A stretch of DNA of 64,000 bases from Coprovicinus avistercoris (GTDB lineage Bacteria; Actinomycetota; Coriobacteriia; Coriobacteriales; Atopobiaceae), in assembly GCA_018714895.1 (NCBI GenBank), contig DVMQ01000018.1:1-64000 (forward strand). The letters are read 5' to 3'. The position numbers were made by a program, and so were the translations under genes. Below are positions 25,892 to 34,544 of this stretch, in pieces. The notes beneath the pieces are model-generated. The model searched no databases and was not told the origin of the DNA. It saw nothing but the letters and a program-made list of their open reading frames with translations. Numbering within the stretch: the stretch's first letter is position 1; each line of letters starts with the position of its first letter.

Positions 25892-26611
25892 ATGGCAGCT
25901 ACACCCACTCCGCACAATGCGGCCACAGAGGGACAGATTGCAAAAACGGTACTTATGCCAGGTGATCCTCTGCGCGCTCAATTTATTGCTGAGAACTACC
26001 TTGAGGATGCCGAGTGCTTCAATACGGTGCGCAATATGTTTGGCTACACCGGCACCTATCATGGTGAGCGCGTTTCAGTAATGGGCTCCGGTATGGGCAT
26101 TCCTTCAATCGCAATTTATTCGTATGAGCTTTATAACTTCTACGATGTGGATGCGATTATTCGTATTGGTACGGCTGGTGGTCTGGCAGAAGATGTAGAG
26201 CTGCGCGATGTAGTTATCGGTATGGGTGCTTGCACCGATTCTAACTATGCCGCTCAGTTTGAGTTGCCAGGCACTATTGCACCTATCGCAAGCTGGGATT
26301 TATTGCGTCGTGCGACGCAGGCTGCTGAAAAGATTAACGTGCCTTATAAGGTCGGAAATATTCTATCATCAGATGTGTTTTATGCTGATCCTGAGGTCTC
26401 ACGTAAATGGGCAAACATGGGCGTATTGGCCGTGGAAATGGAGTCTGCTGCACTGTATCTGAATGCTATGAAGGCTCACAAGCAAGCACTCTGCCTGCTT
26501 ACCATTTCTGACCTTCCCCTTGTGGGTGAGTCACTACCAGCTGGAGAGCGTCAAACATCGTTCACCCAGATGATGGAAGTTGCTCTCGAGCTTGCAACAA
26601 TAAGTGAATAA
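25892..26611 (+). CDS. deoD: Purine-nucleoside phosphorylase, DeoD type
   Basis: 239-residue hexameric-type PNP that splits purine (deoxy)nucleosides with phosphate into base and (deoxy)ribose 1-phosphate. Motifs are LMPGDPLRAQFIAENYL, the phosphate-binding GSGMGIPSIAIYSYEL, IRIGTAGGL, VEMESAALY and the catalytic Asp in TISDLPLVGE. The length is normal for the family. It follows deoB by three bases and is certainly translated from the same message. The product is the substrate of DeoB. Confidence 0.97.
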   Translation: MAATPTPHNAATEGQIAKTVLMPGDPLRAQFIAENYLEDAECFNTVRNMFGYTGTYHGERVSVMGSGMGIPSIAIYSYELYNFYDVDAIIRIGTAGGLAEDVELRDVVIGMGACTDSNYAAQFELPGTIAPIASWDLLRRATQAAEKINVPYKVGNILSSDVFYADPEVSRKWANMGVLAVEMESAALYLNAMKAHKQALCLLTISDLPLVGESLPAGERQTSFTQMMEVALELATISE

Positions 26612-26729
26612 TAATAGAAGTTGTTTATGGTGCGAGCTTTTGGCTCGTGTGGAGAGGACGGGACGACCTGTCTTCAAGGAGGGTGGCCGCGCATGACGCG
26701 GATGCCGGAAAGAGTAAGGAGTGTGCGTT

Positions 26730-27791
26730 ATGGGATATCTCAAGAACGTGTCACGTCGCGGGTTCGTGAAGGGCGCTGGCGTTGTTGCTGCTGCCGCAAC
26801 GATGGCTGGTCTTGCGGGCTGCAGTGGCGGAGACTCGGGTTCCGCTTCTGGTGATAGCGTCAAAATTGAGATGGTTACCGATACCGGCGGCGTAAACGAC
26901 CAGTCCTTCAACCAGCTTGCTTGGGCAGGCCTTCAGCAGCTTGGCGAGGAGAACGGCTGGGAGGTTGGCTATCTTGAGTCCACTCAGGAAGCAGACTATG
27001 CCCCCAACCTTGATCGTTGCGTAGACGATGGCTGCGCTCTTATCTGGGGTGTTGGATTTGCAATGGCAGACGCTATTGCTACCTGCGCTCAGACCAACCC
27101 TGATATTAAGTTTGCCATTATCGACAATGCGAACCCCTCTGATGCAGAGAACATCGTAGGCGTTCAGTTCCGTGCTCAGGAGCCTTCGTTTATCGTTGGC
27201 TATATTGGCGCTTCGTTCTCTAAGACAGGCAATGTTGGCTATGTTGGCGGCATTTCCTCTGACGTTATCGATCAGTTCGAGTATGGCTACAAGGCCGGTG
27301 TTGCCTACGCCAACTCCGTAAACGGCACGAACGTTCAGGTTCAGGCCCAGTATGCCGAGTCCTTCTCCGACTCTGCCCGTGGCAAGGCTATCGCTCAGTC
27401 CATGTTCTCCAATGGCTGCGACGTTGTCTTCCATGCAGCAGGTGGCACCGGCACCGGCGTTATTGAGGCTGCTGCCGAGGCTGGTAAATATGCTATTGGC
27501 GTTGATATGGACCAGAATCACCTTGCGCCCGAGAATGTCATTACCTCTGCACTTAAGCGCGTGAACGTAGCTGTTGTTGATGTTTCTAACCAGATTATTA
27601 ACGGCGAGCTTGCAGATCCTAACGTCACACTCGGCCTTACCGAGGATTGCGTTGGCATTCCTGAGGATCACGCTCTGTATGGTGATGAGATTTACAACGC
27701 CGCGATGGAGATCGAAGAGCAGATTAAGAATGGCGACATCGTTCCGCCGGCAAATGAGGAAGAGTACAACACGTACGTAGCCTCCCTGTAA
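26730..27791 (+). CDS. BMP-family nucleoside-binding lipoprotein of an ABC transporter
   Basis: 353 residues, the solute-binding receptor for the permease and ATPase genes downstream. The N-terminus has a twin-arginine motif, SRRGFVKG, and then a hydrophobic stretch ending in the lipobox LAGC (about residues 25-33), so it is probably exported by Tat and anchored to the membrane by a lipid. The mature part is a Bmp/Med domain (VTDTGGVNDQSFNQLAWAG, GVGFAMADAI, YVGGISSDVIDQFEYGY, HAAGGTGTGVIEAA, GVDMDQNHL). Such receptors bind purine or other nucleosides. AAGGAG precedes ATG 26730. Codon use indicates high expression, as is usual for receptors. Confidence 0.93.
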   Translation: MGYLKNVSRRGFVKGAGVVAAAATMAGLAGCSGGDSGSASGDSVKIEMVTDTGGVNDQSFNQLAWAGLQQLGEENGWEVGYLESTQEADYAPNLDRCVDDGCALIWGVGFAMADAIATCAQTNPDIKFAIIDNANPSDAENIVGVQFRAQEPSFIVGYIGASFSKTGNVGYVGGISSDVIDQFEYGYKAGVAYANSVNGTNVQVQAQYAESFSDSARGKAIAQSMFSNGCDVVFHAAGGTGTGVIEAAAEAGKYAIGVDMDQNHLAPENVITSALKRVNVAVVDVSNQIINGELADPNVTLGLTEDCVGIPEDHALYGDEIYNAAMEIEEQIKNGDIVPPANEEEYNTYVASL

Positions 27792-27796
27792 GCCTT

Positions 27797-27905
27797 ACGG
27801 CTGTAGTGCCGCTGCGACGGTCCCGTCACGCTCGCTGCGGTTAACAATTTAAAGTTGGGCATTGAGCTCGGGCGTCGGGGGACACCTTATATAGGGGTCC
27901 CCCGA
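27797..27905 (+). promoter_or_regulatory. Intercistronic hairpins after the receptor gene
   Basis: A GC-rich region with CCGC/GCGG inverted repeats (about 27820-27840) and then a 9-bp perfect stem, TCGGGGGAC (27875-27883) with GTCCCCCGA (27897-27905). No T tract follows. Such hairpins between a receptor and its ATPase commonly protect the receptor mRNA from 3' decay, giving excess receptor. Confidence 0.6.
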
Positions 27906-27936
27906 TTGCTAAAGACTAGTGAGAGGGAGGTGGCAC

Positions 27937-29466
27937 ATGGAAGTAAGCTCTGAATATGCAGTTCAGATGCACGGGATTACCAAGACATTTGGATCTTTCA
28001 AAGCTCTTGATAAGGTCCAGCTCGATGTAAAGAAGCAAACAATCCATGCCATCTTGGGGGAGAACGGAGCGGGTAAAAGTACGCTCATGAACGTCCTTTA
28101 TGGCCTTTATCAGGCCGATGAGGGCGAAATCTACCTCAATGGTGAGAAGGTGAATATCTCAAATCCAACCGAGGCAATTAAACATGGCATCGGTATGGTC
28201 CACCAGCACTTTATGCTTGTTGAGAATTTCACTGTTACTGAGAACATTGTTCTTGGCGATGAGGTTTGTGGTGCAGCGGGAATTCTGGATCCCAAACGCG
28301 CACGCGAAGAAGTGACCAAAATCGTCGAGGAATATGGTCTCGAAGTTGATCCTGATGCCAAAATTGAAGATATTTCAGTAGGCATGCAGCAGCGTGTAGA
28401 AATTCTCAAGGTTCTCTACCGCGGAGCTGAAACACTTATTCTCGATGAGCCTACGGCAGTGCTTACACCGCAGGAGATCGAGAAGCTTATCGAGATCATG
28501 CATGACCTTGTACGTAAGGGTAAGACGATCATTATCATTACGCACAAGCTCAAGGAGATTATGTCATCGGCTGATGTGTGCACCATTATTCGTCGTGGCG
28601 TATATATGGGTACGGTAAACGTCTCTGAGACCAACGAAGAGGAGCTTGCCTCTAAGATGGTTGGTCGTCATGTTGAGTTTGTTGTTGAGAAAGCACCAGC
28701 TCAACCGGGCAAGCTCGTACTTTCAATTGATGATCTGCATGTAAAAGATGACCGAGGCATTGAGAAGGTCCGCGGTCTTTCTCTGCAAGTTCATGCAGGC
28801 GAAATTGTGGGCATTGCCGGTATTGACGGTAATGGCCAGGATGAACTTGCAAATGCGCTTGATGGTCTTACTAAGGTAGAGTCAGGCACAATTTCTATCA
28901 ACGGCACTGAGCTTCAGAACACTTCAATTAAAAATGTTCTGAATCACTCGGTAGCTACCATTCCTGCCGACCGTCAGCGTTGGGGTATGGTCTTACCCTT
29001 TACCGTGGCTGAGAACATGGTGCTCGATACGCACGATGAAGAGCGTTTTGGTAAAGGCATTAAGCTCGATTACGACGCCATGCGTGCATTTACGCGTGAG
29101 CTTATTAAGGAATACGACATCCGTCCCGATGATTGCGAAGATCATGAAGCGGGTGGACTCTCCGGCGGTAACCAGCAGAAGGCCATTATTGCTCGTGAAG
29201 TTTCTCGTGAGCCGGATCTTCTGGTGGCTATCCAGCCAACACGCGGCCTGGACGTTGGTGCTATCGAATTCGTACACAAGGCGCTTGTGCGCGAGCGCGA
29301 CCGCGGTGCAGCAATCCTGCTCATTTCACTTGAGCTTGATGAGGTCATGAGCGTGTCGGACAGAATTGAAGTTATCTATGACGGAGCTATTGCAGGCTCG
29401 TTTAAACAAGGCGAGGTTGATGAGCAGCAAATTGGTCTCCTTATGGCTGGAGGTGGTAGCAAATGA
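27937..29466 (+). CDS. Nucleoside ABC transporter, double ATP-binding subunit
   Basis: 509 residues with two ABC domains in tandem, as in ribose/nucleoside-type importers (NupO, RbsA family). The first has Walker A GENGAGKST and a Walker B region LILDEPTAVL. The second (from about residue 260) has a degenerate A-loop, GIAGIDGNGQDELANA, and signature GLSGGNQQKAIIARE. ATG 27937 follows GGGAGG. It ends in ATGA shared with the next start, one of only three TGA stops in the window. Nucleoside specificity follows from the BMP receptor and the cdd/pdp neighbours. Confidence 0.95.
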   Translation: MEVSSEYAVQMHGITKTFGSFKALDKVQLDVKKQTIHAILGENGAGKSTLMNVLYGLYQADEGEIYLNGEKVNISNPTEAIKHGIGMVHQHFMLVENFTVTENIVLGDEVCGAAGILDPKRAREEVTKIVEEYGLEVDPDAKIEDISVGMQQRVEILKVLYRGAETLILDEPTAVLTPQEIEKLIEIMHDLVRKGKTIIIITHKLKEIMSSADVCTIIRRGVYMGTVNVSETNEEELASKMVGRHVEFVVEKAPAQPGKLVLSIDDLHVKDDRGIEKVRGLSLQVHAGEIVGIAGIDGNGQDELANALDGLTKVESGTISINGTELQNTSIKNVLNHSVATIPADRQRWGMVLPFTVAENMVLDTHDEERFGKGIKLDYDAMRAFTRELIKEYDIRPDDCEDHEAGGLSGGNQQKAIIAREVSREPDLLVAIQPTRGLDVGAIEFVHKALVRERDRGAAILLISLELDEVMSVSDRIEVIYDGAIAGSFKQGEVDEQQIGLLMAGGGSK

Positions 29467-30800
29467 CGGTCTTTACTAAGATTCTCAAGAAGCCTATTAC
29501 CTCTGCCATTGTCGCTATTATCATTGGCTTCTTTGTTGCAGCCATTGTGTTGGGCGTAGCAGGCTTTAACCCCATCGAAGCTTTTGCAGCGCTTTTCCAA
29601 GGTGCTCTCGGTCGCCCGAATTACATTTCCAATGTCATTATTAAGGCAACCCCTCTTTTGCTGTGTGGCATTGGTATTTCATTTGCCTATAAAGCGGGCC
29701 TTTTCAACATTGGTGCTGAGGGCCAGTACATTGTGGGCACCGTATTTGCCATGATGGTGGGCTCCCAACTCAACTTTCCTGCTCCTTTGCAGATTCCTCT
29801 TGTAATCTTGGCAGGCGCTCTTGGCGGTGTGTTGCTTGGCTCTTTTGTTGGTTGGCTTAAAGCGCGCTTTGGCATCCACGAAGTAATTACCAGCATCATG
29901 TGCAACTGGATTGCTTTGTATTTTTGCAACTTTATCGTTTCAACCGATACGTTCCATCGCGCGAACTCCACGGGCTCAATCATGGTAAATGAGTCGAGCT
30001 ATACCATGGTGTTGCCGCAATGGAAGCTTTCCGATGAGGGTCTGAGCACGCTTTCTCAGATTCCTTGGTTGCGTGACTTCCTGGTAAGAACAGATGTCAA
30101 CTTTGGCATTGTCATTGCCGTGATTGCTGCTTTTGTTGTTGCTTGGTTGCTTACGCGTACAAAAGTTGGTTATGAGATTCGTGCCGTCGGCCTCAACCGT
30201 GATGCAGCTCAGTTTGCCGGCATTAGTGTGAGCAAAAACATTGTGCTCTGCATGGCTATCTCTGGTGGCCTGTGCGGTCTTGCTGGTGCCCTTTCAATTA
30301 CTGGTACGCAGCCTCATGCCATTTCGACACTTGCGGCCTTTGAGAACAATGGTTTTAACGGCCTTTCAGTTGCTTTTATTGCGGGCTGCTCTCCTATTGG
30401 GTGTATTCCTGCATCACTTTTGTTTGCTGGCCTCATCTCTGGCGGACAAACTGTCCAGCAGACCTTGGGCGCTCCTTCTGAGGTCATTGACATTATGATC
30501 GGCACCATCGTGTTCTTCATGGCGTTGGGTGGAATCGTTCCAGCTATCGCCGATCGCATTGAACACAGGCGCACGCTCACTATTGGCGAAGCCCAGATGG
30601 CAGCAGCAACAGATGCTGTAGCCGTAGATGAAGAAGACGCAACTTCATCTCAATCAGGATCTGCAGACACCTCCGCTGACAAGACAAACGCAGACGCGGA
30701 TGCTGCTGCAGAGGCGTCGCGAGTAAGTCCTCCTGGAGAAGAAGATGCTACAGACGCTCAGGATGATGTAAGCAGAAAGGAGGCAGACAATGATCGGTAG
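29463..30800 (+). CDS. Nucleoside ABC transporter permease (NupP type) with acidic tail
   Basis: 445 residues. About eight to ten membrane helices occupy residues 10-370 of the branched-chain/ribose permease fold, with the conserved FNIGAEGQYIVGTV and GINRDAAQFAGIS-like (VGLNRDAAQFAGI) segments. From about residue 380 there is a hydrophilic tail of some 65 residues rich in Ala, Asp, Glu and Ser, not usual for the family. ATG 29463 overlaps the ATPase stop as ATGA, and its end overlaps the next permease by 11 bases. The tail is encoded up to the ribosome site of the next gene. Confidence 0.93.
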   Translation: MTVFTKILKKPITSAIVAIIIGFFVAAIVLGVAGFNPIEAFAALFQGALGRPNYISNVIIKATPLLLCGIGISFAYKAGLFNIGAEGQYIVGTVFAMMVGSQLNFPAPLQIPLVILAGALGGVLLGSFVGWLKARFGIHEVITSIMCNWIALYFCNFIVSTDTFHRANSTGSIMVNESSYTMVLPQWKLSDEGLSTLSQIPWLRDFLVRTDVNFGIVIAVIAAFVVAWLLTRTKVGYEIRAVGLNRDAAQFAGISVSKNIVLCMAISGGLCGLAGALSITGTQPHAISTLAAFENNGFNGLSVAFIAGCSPIGCIPASLLFAGLISGGQTVQQTLGAPSEVIDIMIGTIVFFMALGGIVPAIADRIEHRRTLTIGEAQMAAATDAVAVDEEDATSSQSGSADTSADKTNADADAAAEASRVSPPGEEDATDAQDDVSRKEADNDR

Positions 30801-31707
30801 TCTTGTAATGCTTATCAGCATCACACTCATGTATTCAACGCCGTTCGTATTTGGCGGAATGGCTGGCGTTATTTCAGAACGCTCGGGTGTTACCAACATT
30901 GGTATTGAAGGCATGATGACCATCGGCGCCTTTGCTGGTGTCGCAGGCAGCTTCCTTTCTGGCAACCCTTGGGTAGGCCTGCTTACCGCTGGTGTTGCAG
31001 GAGGATTAGTGGCTACGCTTCATGCAATTGCTTCTGTTCTCCTTGTCGGTGATCAGACTGTTTCCGGTGTGGCTATCAACCTGTTTGCTCCTGGCTTCGC
31101 TCTGTTCGGATGTCGTATGCTTTTTGATGGTGCGGCCATGTCTCCGATTGTTCCCAAGCTTCCGAAACTTATCAGCTCCGGCTCTCTTCCAGGACCATTG
31201 GGAAATCTTGATATCGATGTAACAGTGCTGCTTGGTCTTATCTGCTGCGTAGTTTTGTGGTTCGTGCTGTATAAGACAAAATGGGGCCTGCGCATTCGTT
31301 CCGTGGGTGAGCATCCAGCAGCGGCAGATACCTTGGGTATTAATGTGTCAGCAACCCGCTTTATCTGCGTTGTTATTTCAGGCGTACTTGCAGGCTTCGG
31401 CGGCGCGTCCATGACGCTGGCAATTATTTCTCAGTTCACGCAAACCGCCATTGCTGGTCAGGGCTTCATTGCGCTTGCTGCAGTAATCTTTGGCAAGTGG
31501 ACACCGCATGGAACCTATGGCGCATGCATGCTGTTTGGTTTCACACAAGCGCTTGTCATTATGCTTGGCGGTGGCGTATTCCCCATTCCGTCGCAGATTC
31601 TGGCAATGCTGCCGTACGTCATGACCATCGCAGTTCTTGTCTTCTTCGTCGGTGGTTCTGTTGCACCTAAGGCCGATGGTGTGCCGTACATAAAAGGCAG
31701 TAGGTAG
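30790..31707 (+). CDS. Nucleoside ABC transporter permease (NupQ type)
   Basis: 305 residues, with about eight membrane helices. It is the second permease half of the importer. Family segments include ISERSGVTNIGIEGMMTIGAF near residue 30, DQTVSGVAINLFAPG, and RSVGEHPAAADTLGINV in the coupling loop. AGAAAGGAGG inside the end of the previous gene precedes ATG 30790. cdd begins 16 bases after its stop, which ties transport to pyrimidine salvage. Confidence 0.95.
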   Translation: MIGSLVMLISITLMYSTPFVFGGMAGVISERSGVTNIGIEGMMTIGAFAGVAGSFLSGNPWVGLLTAGVAGGLVATLHAIASVLLVGDQTVSGVAINLFAPGFALFGCRMLFDGAAMSPIVPKLPKLISSGSLPGPLGNLDIDVTVLLGLICCVVLWFVLYKTKWGLRIRSVGEHPAAADTLGINVSATRFICVVISGVLAGFGGASMTLAIISQFTQTAIAGQGFIALAAVIFGKWTPHGTYGACMLFGFTQALVIMLGGGVFPIPSQILAMLPYVMTIAVLVFFVGGSVAPKADGVPYIKGSR

Positions 31708-31723
31708 GAACAGGTGACGACGT

Positions 31724-32164
31724 ATGGACGATAAGGAACTGGTACAGCTTGCAATAGCGGCTCGAGAACATGCGTATGTTCCGTATTCGCACTTTGCTGT
31801 TGGAGCTGCTCTGCTTACAGGCGATGGCACGGTTTATCAGGGCTGCAATATTGAAAATGCTGCCTATACGCCGAGCAATTGTGCCGAGCGAACAGCCTTC
31901 TTCAAAGCAGTATTTGATGGCGTGAGGGATTTTCGTGCTATTGCTGTGGTAGGCGGTCCAGAAGGCAAGCCCATTTCTGAATGGTGCGCCCCTTGTGGCG
32001 TGTGTCGCCAGGTTATGCGCGAGTTTTGTGATCCAGATTCGTTCCGTATCATCTTGGCTCGCAGCGAAGATGAGATGAAGCCTTATCTGCTCCGAGACCT
32101 GTTGCCAATGGGATTTGGGCCTGAGGATCTGGACAAGCCTGCTCCGGCACAAGCTGCCCATTAA
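31724..32164 (+). CDS. cdd: Cytidine deaminase
   Basis: 146-residue zinc enzyme turning cytidine and deoxycytidine into uridine and deoxyuridine. The zinc site is of the homotetrameric type, with Cys53 and Glu55 in NCAERTAFF and Cys91/Cys94 in APCGVCRQ. PYSHFAVGAAL and GCNIENAAYTPSNC are typical. It is the last gene before a terminator in the transporter operon. Uridine made here is the substrate of the phosphorylase downstream. Confidence 0.97.
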   Translation: MDDKELVQLAIAAREHAYVPYSHFAVGAALLTGDGTVYQGCNIENAAYTPSNCAERTAFFKAVFDGVRDFRAIAVVGGPEGKPISEWCAPCGVCRQVMREFCDPDSFRIILARSEDEMKPYLLRDLLPMGFGPEDLDKPAPAQAAH

Positions 32165-32189
32165 ACAACGTTAGATGTGCGTTTGACCG

Positions 32190-32228
32190 AACCCGGCACG
32201 GCCGAAGCGGTTGTGTCGGGTTTTCTTT
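32190..32228 (+). terminator. Terminator after cdd
   Basis: A 10-bp stem, AACCCGGCAC (32190-32199) with GTGTCGGGTT (32213-32222, one G-U pair), then TTCTTT. It closes the transporter-cdd transcript before the phosphorylase gene. Confidence 0.82.
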
Positions 32229-32266
32229 AAAAGCTTAGAAGAGCAAAAGAATGAAGGCGTATACCT

Positions 32267-33592
32267 ATGAGAATGTACGACGTTATCGAGAAAAAGCGCG
32301 ATGGCGGTGAGCTCACCAACGAAGAGATTGATTTCTTCGTTAACGGCTATGTTTCAGGCGATGTGACTGACTATCAAGCTGCTGCGCTTTGTATGGCCAT
32401 CTTTTATAAGGGCATGAATGCACGTGAGACAGCACGTCTTACGATGGATATGGCACATTCCGGAGACATGATGGACCTCTCCGGTATTAAAGGCATTAAG
32501 GTAGATAAGCATTCAACCGGTGGTGTAGGAGACAAAACAACCCTTGTCTTGGCGCCCATCGTTGCTTCTCTTGGTGTGCCGGTTGCCAAAATGAGTGGAC
32601 GTGGTTTAGGCCACACGGGCGGTACGCTCGATAAACTCGAGTCTATCCCTGGTCTTTCGATCGATATTGATCTCAATCGCTTCTTTGAGATTGTTAACAC
32701 CGTAGGCTGTGCTGTTGTTGGTCAAACAGGCAATCTTGTGCCTGCTGATAAGAAGCTCTATGCCTTGCGTGACGTTACGGCAACAGTCGATTCCATTCCC
32801 TTAATTGCCTCGAGCATCATGAGTAAAAAGATTGCCGCCGGGGCAGATAAGATCCTGCTTGATGTGAAGTGTGGCAGCGGTGCGTTTATGAAGACGCCAG
32901 AAGATGCCATTCGCTTGGCGCAGGCCATGGTTGAAATCGGCGAAGAGGTTGGACGTACAACCGTTGCACTTATCACTGACATGGGCCGTCCGCTTGGAAA
33001 TGCTATCGGCAATGCGCTTGAAGTCATGGAGGCGTGTGACACACTCAAGGGCGTAGCACCTGAAGATCTCACAGAGACGTGCATAGAGCTTGCCGCTAAC
33101 ATGCTCTTCCTTGCGGGAAAAGCCTCGCTCGAAGAATGTCGCGACTTGGCGCGTGGCCAAATTGACAATGGTGAAGCGTTTGTCAAGCTGCATGAGATGG
33201 TTGAGGCCCAGGGTGGCGACTCTCGTGCGCTCGATGATTACTCATTGTTTGCTCAGCCAAAGGTCTCCCGAGAGGTGCGCGCAACCGAATCGGGCTGGGT
33301 ATTTACTATGGATACCGAGCGGACTGGCATTGCTTCTGTAGCACTCGGTGCTGGCAGAGCAACGAAAGAAGATGCTATCGACCCTGCTGCAGGGATTATG
33401 CTTGCAGCAAAAACTGGCGCATACCTGAAAAAGGGCGATCTTATGGCCACGCTTTATGCGGCGGATGAAGCTCGCCTTGATGAGGGTGAGCGTATTCTTC
33501 GCGAAGCCTATGAGCTCCGTGAAGAAGAGCCAGCGCCCATTCCGCACTTCTTTGCTCGCGTCTCACGCGATGGCGTAGATCGTCTCGCTTAA
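32267..33592 (+). CDS. pdp: Pyrimidine-nucleoside phosphorylase
   Basis: 441 residues, the length of DeoA/Pdp enzymes. It splits uridine and/or thymidine to base and (deoxy)ribose 1-phosphate. The phosphate site DKHSTGGVGDKTTLVLAPI (about residues 80-98) and SGRGLGHTGGTLDKLE are diagnostic. MYDVIEKKRDGGELT starts the helical domain, and a C-terminal swivel domain with PAAGIMLAAKTGAYLKKGD is present. Whether uridine or thymidine is preferred is not readable, so pdp is a safer symbol than deoA. The start is ATG 32267 or ATG 32273, and GAAGGCG upstream is a weak ribosome site. Confidence 0.95.
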   Translation: MRMYDVIEKKRDGGELTNEEIDFFVNGYVSGDVTDYQAAALCMAIFYKGMNARETARLTMDMAHSGDMMDLSGIKGIKVDKHSTGGVGDKTTLVLAPIVASLGVPVAKMSGRGLGHTGGTLDKLESIPGLSIDIDLNRFFEIVNTVGCAVVGQTGNLVPADKKLYALRDVTATVDSIPLIASSIMSKKIAAGADKILLDVKCGSGAFMKTPEDAIRLAQAMVEIGEEVGRTTVALITDMGRPLGNAIGNALEVMEACDTLKGVAPEDLTETCIELAANMLFLAGKASLEECRDLARGQIDNGEAFVKLHEMVEAQGGDSRALDDYSLFAQPKVSREVRATESGWVFTMDTERTGIASVALGAGRATKEDAIDPAAGIMLAAKTGAYLKKGDLMATLYAADEARLDEGERILREAYELREEEPAPIPHFFARVSRDGVDRLA

Positions 33593-33636
33593 AAAGGTTC
33601 TTGCTCGCCGTTTGCTATTCGTGAGCGGCGAGCAAG
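33590..33636 (-). terminator. Terminator after the HAD gene (minus strand)
   Basis: An 11-bp perfect stem, CTTGCTCGCCG (33600-33610) with CGGCGAGCAAG (33626-33636). On the minus strand it is followed by AACCTTTTT. It overlaps the 3' end of the HAD gene and may also slow transcription from pdp. Confidence 0.75.
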
Positions 33637-34532
33637 GTGCGCATTGCGTCGCACCATCCATCAGTTGATGGAAGATTTGAAACCCAAATATTGTTGTGTA
33701 TGGCAAGCTCTTTTTCAGCAAGAGGATGATCGAGGCCGTTTCTCATGAAAAGGAAGCTGCCAACATAGTCTGCCATTTCGCAGTCGGCGGGAGAGTCACC
33801 GCAAGCAATCATTTCATCGGGGCTGATGTTGCGCAGTTCCGCATAGCGGCGAATGCCCGTTCCTTTAGTGAGTCCCTTCGGCATAATGTGATACGTATGT
33901 ATACCCTGAGGGTGTTTCATATCCACATTTTCAAGAGTGGTTGAGCCATTGATACGCCTGACATAGCCGTTGTCTGCCATATAAAGTGGCAGGCCACTGT
34001 GATCAAGGAATACTTGTACATCGGCAGGATCGGCATCTCCGCGCATGGCTACGGTAACTTCACGGTATTCAAAGCCAATATAGTTGTCGTGGTAGCACTC
34101 CATGTGACCACGCCAGTGTTCGAGGATTTCGTCAATAACGCCGGTCTCGCAGATAAGATCGTGCGGCGTTTTCCATGAATCCGGGTTGTAGGGCATATCG
34201 CCGGTGTAGTAAGTCCACTCCGGCTGACTGCCAGATTTTGTGCAAATAAGGCCGCCCATTTCAGCGATCCAAGAATGAAGACCCAAGATACGGGCGTCTT
34301 CAAAAATCATCGAGCGATTACGCCCGGAGCAAGGAACAACTTCAATACCAGCCCGTTCGAGTTCCACAAGCACTTCGATAAGCTCTGTTGAGGGACGTCC
34401 TGATGAGTCGACGGTGGCTTTTGCACCTGTAAGCATCGTTCCATCGAGGTCGGTAATGACGTAAGAGATTTTGGCGAGTCGCTCTGCCATTTCTCCTTGG
34501 GGCTTGCCGGTAGGGAACGAGCAGTACTCCAT
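33615..34532 (-). CDS. HAD-superfamily (Cof-type) phosphatase
   Basis: 305 residues. HAD motif I is VITDLDGTML (about residue 26), with motif II at VVPCSGRN. The conserved KGLTKGTGIRRYAE has the motif III lysine, and motif IV is IACGDSPADCEMADY. The cap is of the Cof/C2 type, as in sugar-phosphate or pyridoxal-phosphate phosphatases. The substrate is unknown. ATG 34532 has AAGGAG upstream and starts 12 bases after murE, so it is probably the second gene of a murE operon. The same order of a hydrolase after a Mur ligase gives no clear clue to the substrate. Confidence 0.88.
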   Translation of the reverse strand: MEYCSFPTGKPQGEMAERLAKISYVITDLDGTMLTGAKATVDSSGRPSTELIEVLVELERAGIEVVPCSGRNRSMIFEDARILGLHSWIAEMGGLICTKSGSQPEWTYYTGDMPYNPDSWKTPHDLICETGVIDEILEHWRGHMECYHDNYIGFEYREVTVAMRGDADPADVQVFLDHSGLPLYMADNGYVRRINGSTTLENVDMKHPQGIHTYHIMPKGLTKGTGIRRYAELRNISPDEMIACGDSPADCEMADYVGSFLFMRNGLDHPLAEKELAIHNNIWVSNLPSTDGWCDAMRTLLAAHE

Positions 34533-34544
34533 GGGGGCTCCTTG

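Noticed and set aside
26693..26854. Short frame with AAGGAGGG before ATG 26693, overlapping the BMP receptor start
   Set aside because: The peptide is Arg/Cys/Trp-rich without family features and runs into the receptor in another frame. The strong ribosome-like site is noted, but a leader peptide is not supported.
29464..29466. In-frame TGA as selenocysteine or reassigned codon
   Set aside because: All three TGA codons end recognisable full-length genes, so they act as stops here.
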